NCBI GenBank assembly: GCA_963793675.1
Contig: CAWCBA010000001.1
Span: 186,001-250,000, forward strand
Direction of reading: 5' to 3'
DNA: 64,000 nt
DNA from: RPQJ01 sp963793675
GTDB lineage: Bacteria > Pseudomonadota > Gammaproteobacteria > Steroidobacterales > Steroidobacteraceae
Positions 1 to 10,321 of the stretch are shown here, in pieces. The notes under the pieces are model-generated. The model ran no database searches, was not told the origin of the DNA, and saw nothing but the letters and a program-made list of their open reading frames with translations. The translations under genes were made by a program, and so were the position numbers. Position 1 is the first letter of the stretch. The number at the start of each line of letters is the position of its first letter.

Positions 1-1098
1 CACGCGGCGGCCTACGACGAACTGCGCCGCGTCGCCGAAGCGCTGCACGCGCCCGTGACGACCAGCTGGGCCGGCCGCGGTGTACTGCCCGAGACGAATC
101 CGCTCGCCATCCCGATGGCGCTCATCAAGCTCAACAACGAGGTGCGCAACGACGCCGACCTCGTGCTGGTCGTTGGCTCGCGCCTCGGCGAAACCGACTG
201 GTGGGGCAAGGCCCCGAACTGGCGGCACCCGTCCGAGCAGAAGATGATCCAGGTGGACATCGACGGCCACGTCCTCGGCGCCAACAAGCCTGCGACGCTC
301 GCCGTGCTCGCAGACGCCAGGCTGTTCCTGGCCGCGCTGGCCACCGAACTCGAGAGCCGCAAGGCCCGCATGAACCTGGACTCACGCCGGCGACAGGTCG
401 CGAAGTACCACGAGACCATCCGCAGCGAGCGCGCGAAGCTCGACGAGAAACTGCAGGACATGGCCGTGCCCATGAATCCGGCGCACGTCGCGCACGTCTG
501 CCAGCAGGTCTTCCCGGAAGGCACGACGTTGGTCGCCGACGGCGGCAACACGGCGGTGTGGGCGATGTTCTTCCACGAGATGCGGGTGCCGAACACGCTG
601 CTCTCGACGTTCAAGTTCGGCATGCTCGGCGCCGGCGTTGCACAGGCCACGGGCGCGGCCGTGGCGCGGCCGGGCAAGCCGGTCTGCTGCATCATCGGCG
701 ACGGCGCGATGGGATTCCATCCGCAGGAGATCGAGACCGCGGTGCGCAATGGCCTGCAGGTGATCTTCCTCGTGCTCTGCGACAAGCAGTGGGGCATGGT
801 GAAGATGAACCAGCAGTTCGCGCTCAAGCCGCTCAAGACACTCATCAAGAAGTCGCTCGGACCCGACGAGACGATCAAGGCCGACCTCGGCGAGATCCGC
901 TTCGACAAGCTGGCCGAGTCGATGGGAGCCCACGGCGAACGCGTGGCCGACCCGCGCGAGCTGCGGCCTGCGCTCGAACGCGCGCTCGCGACCGGCGGCC
1001 CGGCGGTGATTCACGTCGACGTCGACCCGGTCAAGCACATGTGGGCGCCGGGACTCATGTACTTCAAGGACATGCACCTCGAGCCCAGGGGCAAATGA
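1..1098 (+). CDS. Thiamine diphosphate-dependent enzyme, acetolactate synthase-like (5' partial)
   Basis: The frame is open from base 1, so the N-terminal ThDP-binding domain lies outside the window. About 365 residues remain: the central Rossmann-like domain (VLVVGSRLGETDWW) and the C-terminal pyrophosphate-binding domain with the cofactor motif GDGAMGFHPQEIETA. The closing Asn-Asn of the classical motif is replaced by CDKQWG, so this is probably a specialised 2-oxoacid or 2-hydroxyacyl-CoA lyase/decarboxylase rather than housekeeping IlvB. Family membership is clear, substrate unknown. The stop TGA overlaps the ATG of the next gene (ATGA), marking the head of a tightly coupled operon. Confidence 0.85.
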   Translation, partial: HAAAYDELRRVAEALHAPVTTSWAGRGVLPETNPLAIPMALIKLNNEVRNDADLVLVVGSRLGETDWWGKAPNWRHPSEQKMIQVDIDGHVLGANKPATLAVLADARLFLAALATELESRKARMNLDSRRRQVAKYHETIRSERAKLDEKLQDMAVPMNPAHVAHVCQQVFPEGTTLVADGGNTAVWAMFFHEMRVPNTLLSTFKFGMLGAGVAQATGAAVARPGKPVCCIIGDGAMGFHPQEIETAVRNGLQVIFLVLCDKQWGMVKMNQQFALKPLKTLIKKSLGPDETIKADLGEIRFDKLAESMGAHGERVADPRELRPALERALATGGPAVIHVDVDPVKHMWAPGLMYFKDMHLEPRGK

Positions 1099-2019
1099 AC
1101 GAACTCGATGCGGTCCGGCTGAACTTCAGCCCGGAGTCGCTGGTCGCGCTCGACGTCATCCTGGCGTTGGTGCTGTTCGGCGTCGCGCTCGACATGCGCG
1201 TGGCCGACTTCAAGGGCATCCTGATCGCGCCGCGCGGGACGCTGATCGGTTTGTTCGCGCACTCGGTGCTGCTGCCCGCCGTTGCGTTCGCGCTCACGAT
1301 GATCCTGAGGCCCACGCCGAGCATCGCGCTCGGCATGATCCTGGTGGCGTCGTGCCCGAGCGGCAACATCTCGAACTTCCTCGTCAACTACGGACACGGC
1401 AACACGGCGCTGTCGGTCACGATCGCGGCGTTCTCGATGCTCGGGTCGATCGTGTTCACGCCTTTCAACCTCTCGTTCTGGGGCCAGCTCAACCCCTACA
1501 CGCGCCCGATCCTGCACGCGGTGACGCTGAGCCCGTGGCAGGTCTTCGGCACGATCGTCGTGCTGCTCGCGATCCCGACCGCGCTCGGCATGTACACGGC
1601 GCACCACTGGCCCGCACTGGCGACAACGCATCCGCGGCCCGTTTCGCGCGCTGTCCCTGGCGTTCTTCGCGGTCTTCGTGGTCGGCGCGTTGGTCGTGAA
1701 CTGGGACTTCTTCCTCAGGTACGTCGAACGGGTCGTGCTGTTCGTCTTCCTGCTGAACGCCTTCGCCCTGCTGACGGGATACCTGACGGCGAAGGCGGCG
1801 CGACTGCCCGAGGCCGACCGGCGCGCGGTCGCGCTCGAGGTCGGCATCCAGAACTCGGGGTTCGGCCTGGTGCTGGTGTTCAACTTCTTCGGCGGCCTGG
1901 GCGGCATGGCGATCGTGGCGGCGTGGTGGGGCATCTGGCACATCGTCGTGGGCACGTCGCTCGCCACGTGGTGGCGCCGGCACCCGCCAACGCCGCTGCC
2001 TGCCGGGGCCGCCGCATGA
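1095..2019 (+). CDS. Bile acid:sodium symporter (BASS) family membrane protein, frameshifted
   Basis: Multi-pass inner-membrane protein of about 308 residues, the usual BASS size. The N-terminal part carries the motif ASCPSGNISNFLVNYGHGN, matching the family's SCPGG-like crossover region, and the C-terminal half has EVGIQNSGFGL, the second conserved unwound helix. The two halves lie in different frames: the join is near 1615-1640, where the frame-1 reading RGPFRALSLAFFAVF continues the protein. Such proteins carry organic anions with Na+. ATGA overlaps link it to the genes on both sides. The break is most likely an indel error, because both halves are well conserved. Confidence 0.8.
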
Positions 2020-2996
2020 GCGGCCGACGCATCTTCGTCACGGGTGGCGCGGGCTATCTGGGCAGTACGCTGCTCGAGGCACTCGCGCCGCAGCTGCGAG
2101 TCCGGCGAGCTCGACGCCCTCGTCACGAGCGACGTGCGTGAAACGCCGGCGCAATCGCGGCTGCCGGGCGTCGAGTACCTCATGCACGATGTGCGGGCCT
2201 CGGGTCTCGCGCAACTGCTCACCGCCCGTTCCATCGACTCGGTCGTGCACCTGGCGGCCATCGTCACACCTGGCGCCAGGTCCAACCGCGAACTCGAGTA
2301 CGCCGTCGACGTACTCGGCACGCAGAACGTGCTCGAGGCGTGCGTGGCCGCAGGCGTTCGACAGATCATCGTCACCTCGAGCGGCGCCGCGTACGGCTAC
2401 CACGCCGACAACCCCGAGTGGCTCAGCGAAGACGACCCGGTGCGCGGCAACGAAGCGTTCGCGTACTCGCACCACAAGCGACTGGTCGAGGAAATGCTGT
2501 CCGTGTACCGGCGGGAACACCCGGAACTGCGCCAGGTCGTCTTCCGCGTCGGGACGATTCTGGGCGAAACCACGCGCAACCAGATCACGGCAATGTTCGA
2601 CAAGCCCCGCATCGTTGCGCTGCGCGGCGCGCGCAGCCCGTTCGTCTTCGTCTGGGACCAGGACGTGGTCGGCGCAATCGAACATGCGCTCCGCACGGAC
2701 GCCGCCGGTATCTACAACGTTGCGGGCGACGGGGCCCTCGGCATCCAGGAGATCGCCGACCGCCTCGGCAAGAAATGCCTGACCTTGCCGCCGTCCCTGC
2801 TGCGCGCGGTGCTCGCGACGCTGCACCCGCTTGGACTCAGCCGTTACGGCCCCGAACAGGTCGACTTCCTGCGCTATCGGCCCGTGCTCGACAATCGCCG
2901 ACTGAAGGAAGAACTGGGCTACGTGCCGCGCAAGACGTCGAGGGAAGTCTTCGACTTCTACTGCCGCACTCACGGGCTCGGCCGGGGCAGGCCTGA
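2016..2996 (+). CDS. NAD-dependent epimerase/dehydratase, frameshifted
   Basis: Extended short-chain dehydrogenase of about 325 residues. The start at 2016 overlaps the upstream stop (ATGA) and opens with the NAD-binding loop VTGGAGYLGSTLLE. The frame breaks near 2090-2110 and continues in frame 1 with VVHLAAIVTPGARSN, the Ser motif VTSSGAAYGY and the catalytic YSHHK. The frame-1 reading runs on to 3135. A second shift near 2975-2990 would give a TGA at 2994-2996 overlapping the next ATG, as elsewhere in this operon, so I place the end at 2996. Likely a sugar- or sterol-type epimerase/dehydrogenase; substrate unknown. Confidence 0.8.
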
Positions 2997-3802
2997 TGCG
3001 TCGCTCGTTCGACGGCGCTACCGTGGTGGTGAGCGGCGCGGGCGGCGGGCTCGGCCGCGCGATTGCATTGCGATTCGCACGCGCGGCTCGCGCGTCGTCG
3101 CGCTGGACCGTGACATGGCGCAGTCGAAGCGGTGAGCAGCGAACTGACGCAGGCCGGGTTCGACTCGCTCGTCCTTTCCCTGCGACGTCACGGACGAGGC
3201 ACGTGCAGGCAGCCGTAGACGCGACGATCGAACGCTTTGGCCGCATCGACGTGCTGGTCAACAACGCGGGCATTTCTCACCGCAGCGCCTTTGCAGCGAC
3301 GGAGACAGCGGTCCTGCGTCGCGTCGTCGAAGTGAACCTGTTCGGCGCGATCAACCTCACGCGCCCTGCCCTTCCGGCGCTGAAACAGGCGCGTGGCCTG
3401 ATCGTCGCCGTCTCGAGCGTCGCCGGGTTCACGCCGTTGATCGCACGCACGGCTTACTCGGCGAGCAAGCACGCGCTGCACGGATTCTTCGAGAGCCTGC
3501 GCACGGAACTCGCGCCCGACGGCATCGACGTGATGATGGTGTGCCCGTCGTTCATCGCGACCGGCATCGACCGGAACGCGCTCGGGCCGGATGGCGGCGC
3601 GGCGACCCATGCACAGGTCGTCGTCGGACGACGGCTGCAGCCCGACGAGGTCGCGGACCGCGTGTTTCACGGTGCCGAGCGCAGCCACCGCCTGCTGTTG
3701 ATTGGCCGCACGGCACGCACCGCATGGTGGGTGAGCCGGCTGGCACCGTCGCTCTACGAACGCATCATGGTGCGAAAGCTGCATGGCGAAATGACGCCGT
3801 GA
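2996..3802 (+). CDS. Short-chain dehydrogenase/reductase (SDR), N-terminal half with several indels
   Basis: Classical SDR of about 268 residues. Seen are the cofactor loop VSGAGGGLGRAIALRF, the NNAG motif (VNNAGISHRS), catalytic Ser (VSSVAGF) and the YSASK active site followed by HALHGFFESLRTEL. Between about 3090 and 3205 the best protein reading hops frames several times (RVVALDRD, then AVEAVSSELTQAGFDSL, then CDVTDEAR, then VQAAVDATIERFG). The net result is in frame, so a long open frame survives with a scrambled stretch. This is probably sequence error. The reaction is an NAD(P)-linked oxidoreduction of an unknown alcohol or ketone. The stop overlaps the downstream GTG. Confidence 0.8.
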   Translation: MRRSFDGATVVVSGAGGGLGRAIALRFARAARASSRWTVTWRSRSGEQRTDAGRVRLARPFPATSRTRHVQAAVDATIERFGRIDVLVNNAGISHRSAFAATETAVLRRVVEVNLFGAINLTRPALPALKQARGLIVAVSSVAGFTPLIARTAYSASKHALHGFFESLRTELAPDGIDVMMVCPSFIATGIDRNALGPDGGAATHAQVVVGRRLQPDEVADRVFHGAERSHRLLLIGRTARTAWWVSRLAPSLYERIMVRKLHGEMTP

Positions 3803-4447
3803 ATCCCCTGCACCCGCCTCCGCCCGGCCCGCGGCGACCACGGCGCCTGTCGGTCATGCTCGCTGACATCGCCAACGATCCGGCGCGGGAGCGGATCGCG
3901 ATCGCCGACGTCCGCAATGCGATGGGTGACCGTGCGTTCGGTGCGCTGCTGTTCGTGTTCGCCGCGCCGAACACGCTGCCGGTCAACGCACCGGGCGTGT
4001 CGGTCGTGCTCGGCATCCCGCTGCTGTTCCTGTCGCTGCAGCTGATGCTCGGGTTCGCACTGCCGTGGTTGCCGCGGGCGCTGGTCGAGGCCACGGTGAC
4101 GCGGCAGCGCTTCGCGCGCGTGATGAACGTCGTGGTCCCCTGGATTCGACGCGCGGAACGGCTTCTCCGAGCCACGCTGGCCGCTGCTGGCCACGGGGCT
4201 GGCCGAACGGCTGATCGGCGTGGTGTGCGCGGTCCTGAGCATCGTGCTGATCCTGCCCGTGCCGTTCGGCAACATGGGGCCAGCCATCGCGATCTGCATC
4301 CTGGCCTTCGCCCTGCTGGAGCGGGATGGCAAGGCCACGCTGGCCGGCCTGGCGACCGCGATCGCGGCGCTGGTGCTCGCCTGGGGGGTGATCCTGGCCA
4401 TCGTGAAGGCGGTATCCTTGCTCGTCCGCCATTGGCTGGGCATCTAG
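3799..4447 (+). CDS. ExoD-like exopolysaccharide synthesis membrane protein, frameshifted
   Basis: The likely start is GTG at 3799, which overlaps the SDR stop as GTGA. The N-terminal part (SVMLADIANDPARERIAI, then GDRAFGALLFVFAAPN) matches the ExoD family, which has a conserved cytoplasmic N-terminus and several membrane helices. The frame breaks near 4160. The frame-2 reading GFSEPRWPLLATGLAERL then runs into a hydrophobic C-terminus with PVPFGNMGPA. About 215 residues in all, normal for the family. ExoD proteins are linked to exopolysaccharide production in rhizobia, but the biochemical role is not established. Confidence 0.75.
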
Positions 4448-4475
4448 TCCGCAGGCAACACGGGAACGCGACACC

Positions 4476-4952
4476 ATGAAGATCCAGGTCAGGCATTCGC
4501 TCAAGACGGACGTCGATTCGGCCTTCAAGCTCTGCACCGAGCAGAAGAGCCAGGAGGCGATCTACCGCAAGCTCCCCGGGACCGACGTCAGGATCAAGCG
4601 CGAAGGCCGCGCGCCGAACGTGAAGCTGAAGATCGCGCGCAGGATGCCGGCCAACCCGCCGGCGGCCATCAAGCGCATCGTGCCTGCGACCAATGACGTC
4701 TCGCACACCGAGGACTGGGCAACGGACGGTGACGGTTATTCGGCCGACATCGCGGTCGATATCAAGGGCGTACCGGTCAGGATCGTGGGGACCAAGACGC
4801 TGCAGCCCGAAAAAGGCGGCAGCTCGGTGCAGTGGGACTTCGACATCACCAGCGGCATCCCGCTGCTCGGCGGGATCATTGCTTCGTTTGCCGGTGACGA
4901 ACTGAAGAAGAACCTCGAGGACGAGTACAAGGTGCTGAAGGCGTCGGTCTAG
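4476..4952 (+). CDS. DUF2505 family protein (START/SRPBCC-like)
   Basis: Intact 158-residue soluble protein starting MKIQVRHSLKTDVDSAFKL, with the alternating strand pattern of DUF2505. This family is related to the START/SRPBCC fold, which has a hydrophobic ligand cavity. No catalytic residues are apparent. It sits 28 bases after the ExoD-like gene on the same strand and is the last gene of the 1-4952 cluster. Function unknown; binding or handling of a lipid-like ligand would fit the fold and the neighbouring wax ester synthase, but this is inference. Confidence 0.75.
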   Translation: MKIQVRHSLKTDVDSAFKLCTEQKSQEAIYRKLPGTDVRIKREGRAPNVKLKIARRMPANPPAAIKRIVPATNDVSHTEDWATDGDGYSADIAVDIKGVPVRIVGTKTLQPEKGGSSVQWDFDITSGIPLLGGIIASFAGDELKKNLEDEYKVLKASV

Positions 4953-5033
4953 CCCGGCAGCGGCGAGAATTGCTGCGGCGCAGCTAGCCATAAGCGAAAT
5001 GTAGCTGGGCCCGGAGCGCGCTACGCTAGCGTC

Positions 5034-6513
5034 ATGCCGCGCATGTCGCCGATGGACCGGGCTTTCTTCCTGCTCGAAACCGAGCAGAGGCCGATGAACG
5101 TCGGCGTGCTCGTGGTATTGAAAGGCCGCAGGACGGCGCGGGGGCGTCCAGGCGACGATCTCGTCCGCAGGATGTTGCGCTGCCCTGTCGGCCCGCCGTT
5201 CAACCAGCGCCTGGCCGAGAACGTCCTCGCCGGCTGGCCGGTCCTCGTGGAAGACAACGGTATCGACCCCGCGGAGCAGGTGTTCCGCCACGACCTGCCC
5301 GACGGCAGCGACGTCCAGGTCCTGTTCGACCGGATCTGCCTGCTGCACTGCGAAGCGTCTCGATCGCTGCCGCCCGCTGTGGGAGGTGCACGTCTTCGAC
5401 GGGCTTGCCCGGAATCGCGTCGGCCTCTACTTCAAGACGCACCATGGGCTGATCGACGGCATCGGCTTCATCAACGTCATCCTGAACATCGTGACCCGCT
5501 CGCCCTCGGGCCGACGCCCACAGGCTTTCTGGCGCGGGTTGCCACAGGTTGAGCCTCCTGCGCCGCGGTCGGGCGTGGGTGCCGGCGCCGCCGGGCTGCT
5601 GCAGGCAGGGCTGCATGCAGGCCGCACCGCCGGCGACCTGGCCAGGCTGGTGTGGCACCTCGGCCGCCGTGACCTCGGGATCGGCTCGGGGCTGGCCACC
5701 CCATTCGTGGCGACACCCGACGTGCTCAAGGCGGCTCCCTCGCCGAACCGCGTCATGGCCCACTGCTCGCTGCCGCTGACGCGGGTGCGCGCGGTCGCGA
5801 AGCGCGGCAACGCGAAGATCAACGACGTGCTGCTCGCCGTGCTCGACATCGCGTTGAACCGGTACCTCGCGGAACACGGATTGCACACGAAGCGACCGCT
5901 GGTCGCGGACATGCCCGTGGCGCTGCACGAGGGGGCCGGCGCTGGCAACCGGATCTCGATCCTGCAGGTGCCGCTGGGCCGCCCCGGCGGTACACCCGCC
6001 GAACGGCTCGCCGACATCGTGGCCGAGACGCGGCTCGTCAAGGCGGAGGTCAAGTCGATCGGCGCGGACGCGCTCTTCATGTACTCGATCTTCGAGCACG
6101 CGGTCGCGAGCGCGATCGAGTCGCTGAACCTCGGCGAACTGCCGATGCTGGCCAACGCGGTGATCTCGAACCCGGCCGGTCTCGCGGGCAAGGTCTATTT
6201 CAACGGGCTGGCCGTGGAACTTGCGCTGCCGGTGTCCGTCGTCGCGCATCACCAGGTGCTCAACGTCACGATCAGCAACTACGACGACGAACTGCACGTC
6301 ACGTTCATCGCGCTGCGGGAAGCAGTCCCCGACGTGCAGCGACTGGCCGACGCGACCATGCGTGCGCTGGTCGAACTGCAGCACTCGCTCACGCAACGCC
6401 CGGCCGCCGCCGGCAAGAAAGCCGCGGGGGCCGGCAAGCGGGCCGCCACGCAGCGCCGCCAGGGCCCGGCCAGGCCAGGCAAAGCCCGGGACACGACGCG
6501 CACCTTGCATTAG
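5034..6513 (+). CDS. Wax ester synthase/diacylglycerol acyltransferase (WS/DGAT), frameshifted
   Basis: About 492 residues, the usual bacterial WS/DGAT length. It starts PRMSPMDRAFFLLETEQRPM, typical of the family. The frame changes near 5360, after which LDRCRPLWEVHVFDG leads into the catalytic HHxxxDG motif as HHGLIDG (His near residue 136). Later conserved parts include KINDVLLAVLDIALNRYL and ANAVISNPAGLAGKVYFNG. The enzyme condenses acyl-CoA with fatty alcohols or diacylglycerol to make storage wax ester or triacylglycerol at the inner membrane. The C-terminus ends in a Lys/Ala/Arg-rich tail (about 6406-6500) that looks like an added basic extension. An acyl-CoA ligase follows. Confidence 0.88.
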
Positions 6514-6606
6514 TCTTCGTCCCACCGCCCCGGACGGCAGGGCTCACCGCCCGACGGTGCCCCGATCCGGGTTACAAGCAGACGACGCAGTGCAGGGGAA
6601 CGGACT

Positions 6607-8240
<1,634 letters not shown>

Positions 8241-8246
<6 letters not shown>

Positions 8247-8492
8247 AGCCGTCGGGCCGCCCGGTCCGGTCCGCTCCTTCAGTAAGTCACTGCAACCGGA
8301 TGGCGCTGCAGGTGCCGGGATCAGGTCCGATCCGGGAGACCGTCGCGAGCCATGGACGGCGAGCGCGAGCCCCCATGGACGGGTTCATGGCGTGTCTCCC
8401 GGATCGGACCTGATCCCGGCGGCTGCGCGCCTTCAACATCTTGCGGGGCTCAATCCGATCGGGCCGGAACGGGCGGCCCGACGCCTTTACGC
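8241..8492. repeat. Large nested inverted repeat between convergent genes
   Basis: The outer arms 8241-8262 and 8471-8492 match at 21 of 22 bases and contain the last codons and stop codons of both convergent genes. The inner arms 8314-8340 and 8394-8420 are a perfect 27-base inverted repeat with a 53-base spacer. Each inner arm also holds a small palindrome (GGATC, six bases, GATCC). The element can fold into a cruciform or long RNA hairpin and probably stops transcription from both sides. No gene is seen in the 240 bases between the stops. Confidence 0.85.
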
Positions 8493-9707
8493 CTGCATGC
8501 GTTGCAGCAGCGTCTCGGCCTCGCCCAGCGACATGTTCTTCGGCACCGGGTAGTCGCGCGCGGCCTCGACCATCGCGGCGCGTGCAACCGTCGGCACGTC
8601 AGCAGGCTTGAGCGCAGCGACCTTCTCCGGAATGCCGACGCCGCGATTGAGTTCACGCACGCGATCGATGAAGCGCTGCGCGAGCACATCTGCTGCGTCG
8701 CCCGCGTTGCCCGCGCCGATCACCACGGCAAGCTTCGCCAGGCGCTCGCGTGCCAGCGGCGAATCCTTGATGAAGTCGAGCACGTACGGCAGCGTGATCG
8801 CGTTGGCCAGCCCGTGCGGCACGCCGTACATGCCGCCGAGCTTGTGCGAGAACGCGTGCACGTAACCGACGTACGCCTTGGTGAACGCGAGACCGGCGTA
8901 GAACGACGCGAGCGCCATCGCCTCGCGTGCTTCCATGTCGCTGCCGTCGTCGTACGCGCGCTGCAGGTGGCCGAAGATCATGCGCACGGCAGCGACGCAG
9001 TGCTGCTCGGTGTCCGCATGCGGCCAGCGGTTGATGTACGCCTCGACCGCATGCGTGAGTGCGTCCATGCCCGTCGCGGCCGTGATCGGCTGCGGCATGC
9101 CCTTCATCAGCAGCGGATCGAGCGCCGCGGCCATCGGCACGAGCTTCGGGTCGATCACGGCAGACTTCACGTGCTTGACCGGATCAGTGACCACCGCGGC
9201 CACCGTCACTTCGGAGCCCGTGCCCGCGGTGGTCGGAATCGCGAACAACGGCAACATCGGCTTGCCTACCTTGAGCATGCCGATGAGCCTGGCCGGCGAC
9301 TTACCCGAGACAGCCATCGCGCCGATGACCTTGGCGGCGTCGATGGCCGAACCGCCGCCGACAGCCAGGATCGCGTCGCTGCGATGGACGCGGACGGCTT
9401 CGTAGCCAGCCTGCAACACCGGGTAAGTCGGATCAGGCGTGATGCCGTCGTGCACCGCGACGTCGATGCCCTGTGCCAGCAATGCCTGGCGCAGCGGCTC
9501 GACCAGCCCGAGCTTCACCAGCACGGCATCGGTGACGATCATCACGCGCCGGTAGCCGAACTGGCCGATGCTGGCGCACAGGCGCAGCGAGGCATCCGGT
9601 CCGACGAACAGAGTGGGGCGCGGAATGGCAACGACGCGCGACACGGGCCAGTTGAACGGCTTGAGCAGTCGATACCCGAACAGGCGCAATGCAAAGAGCG
9701 ACGACAT
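8487..9707 (-). CDS. Iron-containing alcohol dehydrogenase (group III)
   Basis: Intact 406-residue protein of the Fe-ADH superfamily. It shows the NAD-binding GGGSAIDAAK loop, the signature PTTAGTGSEVT, and the metal-site regions GMDALTHAVEAY and HAFSHKLGGMYGVPHG. Such cytoplasmic enzymes interconvert alcohols and aldehydes with NAD(P). Next to an acyl-CoA ligase and wax ester synthase, a role in fatty alcohol/aldehyde turnover is plausible but not shown. The gene converges on the ligase gene. A 15-bp palindrome lies 22 bases upstream of its start. Confidence 0.88.
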   Translation of the reverse strand: MSSLFALRLFGYRLLKPFNWPVSRVVAIPRPTLFVGPDASLRLCASIGQFGYRRVMIVTDAVLVKLGLVEPLRQALLAQGIDVAVHDGITPDPTYPVLQAGYEAVRVHRSDAILAVGGGSAIDAAKVIGAMAVSGKSPARLIGMLKVGKPMLPLFAIPTTAGTGSEVTVAAVVTDPVKHVKSAVIDPKLVPMAAALDPLLMKGMPQPITAATGMDALTHAVEAYINRWPHADTEQHCVAAVRMIFGHLQRAYDDGSDMEAREAMALASFYAGLAFTKAYVGYVHAFSHKLGGMYGVPHGLANAITLPYVLDFIKDSPLARERLAKLAVVIGAGNAGDAADVLAQRFIDRVRELNRGVGIPEKVAALKPADVPTVARAAMVEAARDYPVPKNMSLGEAETLLQRMQA

Positions 9708-9728
9708 GGCAGCCTCAATTCCCTGCTT

Positions 9729-9743
9729 TGATGCACTGCATCA
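9729..9743. promoter_or_regulatory. 15-bp palindrome upstream of the Fe-ADH gene
   Basis: TGATGCACTGCATCA is a perfect 7-1-7 palindrome 22 bases upstream of the Fe-ADH start codon (9707), where an operator would overlap a promoter. No matching regulator gene is adjacent. Its function as an operator is inferred. Confidence 0.4.
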
Positions 9744-9799
9744 TGAGACGAACGCAGCCGCCTGCCAAGTGGGAATGGTCCGGATGCGGGCCCGGCGGT

Positions 9800-10306
9800 T
9801 CAGCCGGGCAAGGCCCCTGCCGCCTGCAGGGCCTGCAGGTACAGTTGCGCGCGCCGCTCCGCGAAGAAGTCGATCGTCAGCCCGAGTGCCGCGAGCAACA
9901 GCAGGCCCACCGCGAAGCCGTGCTGCGACGGCTTGCCCATCACGAACACGAAGAACAGCGCGAGCAGCACCGCCACGGCGTAGCCGATCCGGTACTGCGC
10001 GAAGCTCCTGATGACCTGCTGGATGCGCGGTCCTTCTGCGGCAGCGAACTGCGACGGATTCGTGCGCTGCTGCTCGATCAGCTGCTGCGACTGTGCGTCG
10101 CTGCGGAAATAGACCGTGCCGCCCACGCTGACGCCGAGCCCGGCCATGATCAGCAGCGCCAGCGCGAGACCGCGCGCAAATTGCTCGCGCGCCACGAACC
10201 AGAGCACGATCGCCGCAACGAGGCTCGCGACTCCCGCAGCAAGAATCCACAACGCTTCGGCTTTTTCGCCGGCAAAGTACCAGCGCAGGATCTGCTCGCA
10301 ATCCAT
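9800..10306 (-). CDS. Hypothetical membrane protein
   Basis: 168 residues with about four hydrophobic helices (ALWILAAGVASLVAAIVLWF, GLALALLIMAGLGVSVGG, IGYAVAVLLALFFVFV, FAVGLLLLAALGLTIDFF). A polar segment with QSQQLIEQQRTNPSQF lies between helices 2 and 3. I do not recognise a family. It starts 15 bases after the amidase stop on the same strand, so the two are probably co-transcribed. The regular two-plus-two helix layout looks like a small integral membrane protein with one extramembrane loop. Confidence 0.7.
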   Translation of the reverse strand: MDCEQILRWYFAGEKAEALWILAAGVASLVAAIVLWFVAREQFARGLALALLIMAGLGVSVGGTVYFRSDAQSQQLIEQQRTNPSQFAAAEGPRIQQVIRSFAQYRIGYAVAVLLALFFVFVMGKPSQHGFAVGLLLLAALGLTIDFFAERRAQLYLQALQAAGALPG

Positions 10307-10321
10307 GACGACTCTCTTGAT

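Noticed and set aside
1011..2375. Long minus-strand open frame of 454 codons opposite the symporter and epimerase genes
   Set aside because: Arg/His/Gln-rich translation typical of the antisense of GC-rich genes; the plus strand carries recognisable families.
5020..5032. Small palindrome CGCTACGCTAGCG before the wax ester synthase gene as an operator
   Set aside because: Only five paired bases around three; this is expected by chance in DNA of this composition.
8352..9731. Plus-strand open frame of 459 codons opposite the Fe-ADH gene
   Set aside because: Shadow of an intact 406-residue alcohol dehydrogenase with all motifs.
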